Below, in pieces: positions 63,701 to 64,000 of a stretch of 64,000 bases of DNA (the first letter of the stretch is position 1; each line of letters begins with the position of its first letter). The notes under the pieces were generated by a model, which did no database searches, was not told the origin of the DNA, and saw nothing but the letters and a program-made list of their open reading frames with translations. Where the stretch lies: the NCBI GenBank assembly GCA_963965975.1, contig OZ014414.1, positions 1,054,001 through 1,118,000 on the forward strand, written 5' to 3'. The DNA is from Xestospongia bergquistia. Taxonomy: Eukaryota > Porifera > Demospongiae > Haplosclerida > Petrosiidae. The position numbers and the translations under genes are program-made.

Positions 63701-63809
63701 TCGTCTCTTCACAGCTGAAATCCTGCTTTCACTTCTTCTCTCTTATAGAGACATTCAGGCTTATGATAGCATGGTTGATCTAGTAGAGAAACTACCCACA
63801 CATGAACAA
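57781..63809 (+). CDS. ASK-type MAP3 kinase (MAP3K5/15-like), 5' part only
   Basis: Four exons (57781-58197, 58984-59147, 60310-60385, 63663-63809) give 268 in-frame codons; the gene continues beyond 64000. ASK kinases are stress-activated MAP3Ks upstream of JNK and p38. Seen: PFEKLDFGETDAIDKFYSSS and LFYHLGLRESFEMRQNVV, matching the N-terminal thioredoxin-binding/DUF4071 region of ASK1; then YTYVPYYLDGEGN, QFLRQLRKARENSKGPEL and ILLSLLLSYRDIQAYDSMVD, matching the start of the TPR-rich central regulatory region. The kinase domain lies outside the window. The start is supported by the first in-frame ATG after the spacer. Confidence 0.9.
59738..60198. mobile_element. 461-bp inverted-repeat element in ASK intron 2
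   Basis: Perfect 15-bp ends CAGGGTTTCATTTAG and CTAAATGAAACCCTG, flanked by TACGT on both sides (59733-59737 and 60199-60203). The interior has G-rich and C-rich subterminal runs (GGGGGCGAAGG, then a long C run near 60170). No coding capacity. Confidence 0.88.
60425..60620. repeat. About 49-61-bp tandem repeat in ASK intron 3
   Basis: Four imperfect units of GATGATACATTTCACTTACA followed by AAGGTCATTTATCTGTACAT and GTTATAGGT; one unit carries a deletion. Confidence 0.85.
60621..62740. other. ASK intron 3, central part
   Basis: No exon found. Contains a tRNA-like segment (61297-61362) inside an inverted repeat (GGGGTGGTAGGTGG at 61249, CCACCTGCCACCCC at 61349). The rest is AT-rich. Confidence 0.5.
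61297..61362 (-). other. tRNA-like sequence, possible SINE head
   Basis: On the minus strand it reads GGGTGGCAGG..., with an A-box-like GATAGTGGTCAAGCC and a B-box-like GTGTACGAATCC about 30 bases later, then CCC. Spacing is tRNA-like but no clear cloverleaf or anticodon was confirmed, so a tRNA-derived repeat is more likely than a working tRNA gene. Confidence 0.35.
62745..62880. repeat. 48-bp tandem repeat in ASK intron 3
   Basis: Two and a half units containing GATAGTAGGTTATAGTGGTA and GTAGAATGACAGATTGGCAT. Open frames on the minus strand through it are repeat artefacts. Confidence 0.9.
62881..63230. repeat. 107-bp tandem repeat in ASK intron 3
   Basis: Three units; AGAGTCAT begins at 62911, 63018 and 63125, exactly 107 bp apart. 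Units contain ACTGGTTATATCACTTAGTC and AGGCTGGTAAGATATTAAAG and are almost identical. Confidence 0.93.
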
Positions 63810-64000
63810 GTGAGGTTACTATAGCAAAAAATAATTATAAGTTATTGATACAATTCTCTTTGCAATTCCTTTTTGACATATCATTCATCTTATTATGTGA
63901 CAACAGTCCCAAAAAGTGATTAGTTCATATAACAATGATATCACATTGCCCACAATGTTGTCATGTCACTAGTTGTGATTATAACTTGATGCTATGATTT

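Overview
The window is eukaryotic nuclear DNA, AT-rich and intron-dense. Most introns are very short (about 40-100 bp) with clean GT/AG ends. The gene set is metazoan: an apoptosis signal-regulating kinase (ASK/MAP3K5-type), an iRhom, a perilipin, an IQ/ankyrin protein of the IQANK1 type, an alpha-1,3-fucosyltransferase and DHRS11-like short-chain dehydrogenases. Compact spacing, tiny introns, animal signalling genes and lineage-specific proteins suggest an early-branching animal, most likely a demosponge such as Amphimedon. That assignment is inference from gene content and architecture.

Layout. 0.1-1.3 kb: intronless fucosyltransferase (-). 2.4-4.2 kb: decayed FLYWCH/MULE transposon with terminal inverted repeats and a nested MITE; another MITE lies at 4.4 kb. 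5.7-23.8 kb: four minus-strand genes. They are IQANK1-like (16 exons, 610 aa), a secreted protein with an ITIH-C-terminal-like domain (447 aa), a proline-rich protein with phosphotyrosine-type motifs and four membrane segments (638 aa, every intron phase 1), and perilipin (9 exons, 470 aa). A degenerate copy of the membrane exon and a degenerate copy of the last three perilipin exons sit beside their parents.

24.2-50.9 kb: a plus-strand tandem array of one SDR gene family. I could splice seven copies into full-length frames of 257-259 aa with seven exons each (starts 25555, 27709, 31818, 36745, 40978, 47667, 48864). Between them lie at least five pseudogenes and several fragments. The array records birth-and-death evolution: 5' exons are almost identical across copies while 3' exons diverge, a two-gene block is duplicated at both ends, a 1.8-2 kb unit is tandemly repeated, and one subfamily has lost the catalytic serine. 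Transposons mark the history: a TA-flanked MITE is present, absent or reduced to a footprint at the same site in three paralogous spacers. A 637-bp MULE derivative with an 8-bp target duplication sits inside a displaced duplicate of an iRhom exon.

51.4-57.6 kb: iRhom (-, 17 exons, 820 aa, predicted protease-dead). A 168-bp spacer separates its start codon from that of the divergently transcribed ASK-type kinase (+), whose first four exons (268 codons) are in the window before it runs off the end. The large third ASK intron holds a tRNA-like element and three tandem-repeat arrays; a 461-bp inverted-repeat element lies in intron 2.

All exon chains were joined by hand from splice consensus, reading-frame continuity and family similarity. 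Internal arithmetic closes in frame for every gene listed as intact, but no transcript evidence was available. Coordinates of multi-exon genes span first to last coding base.
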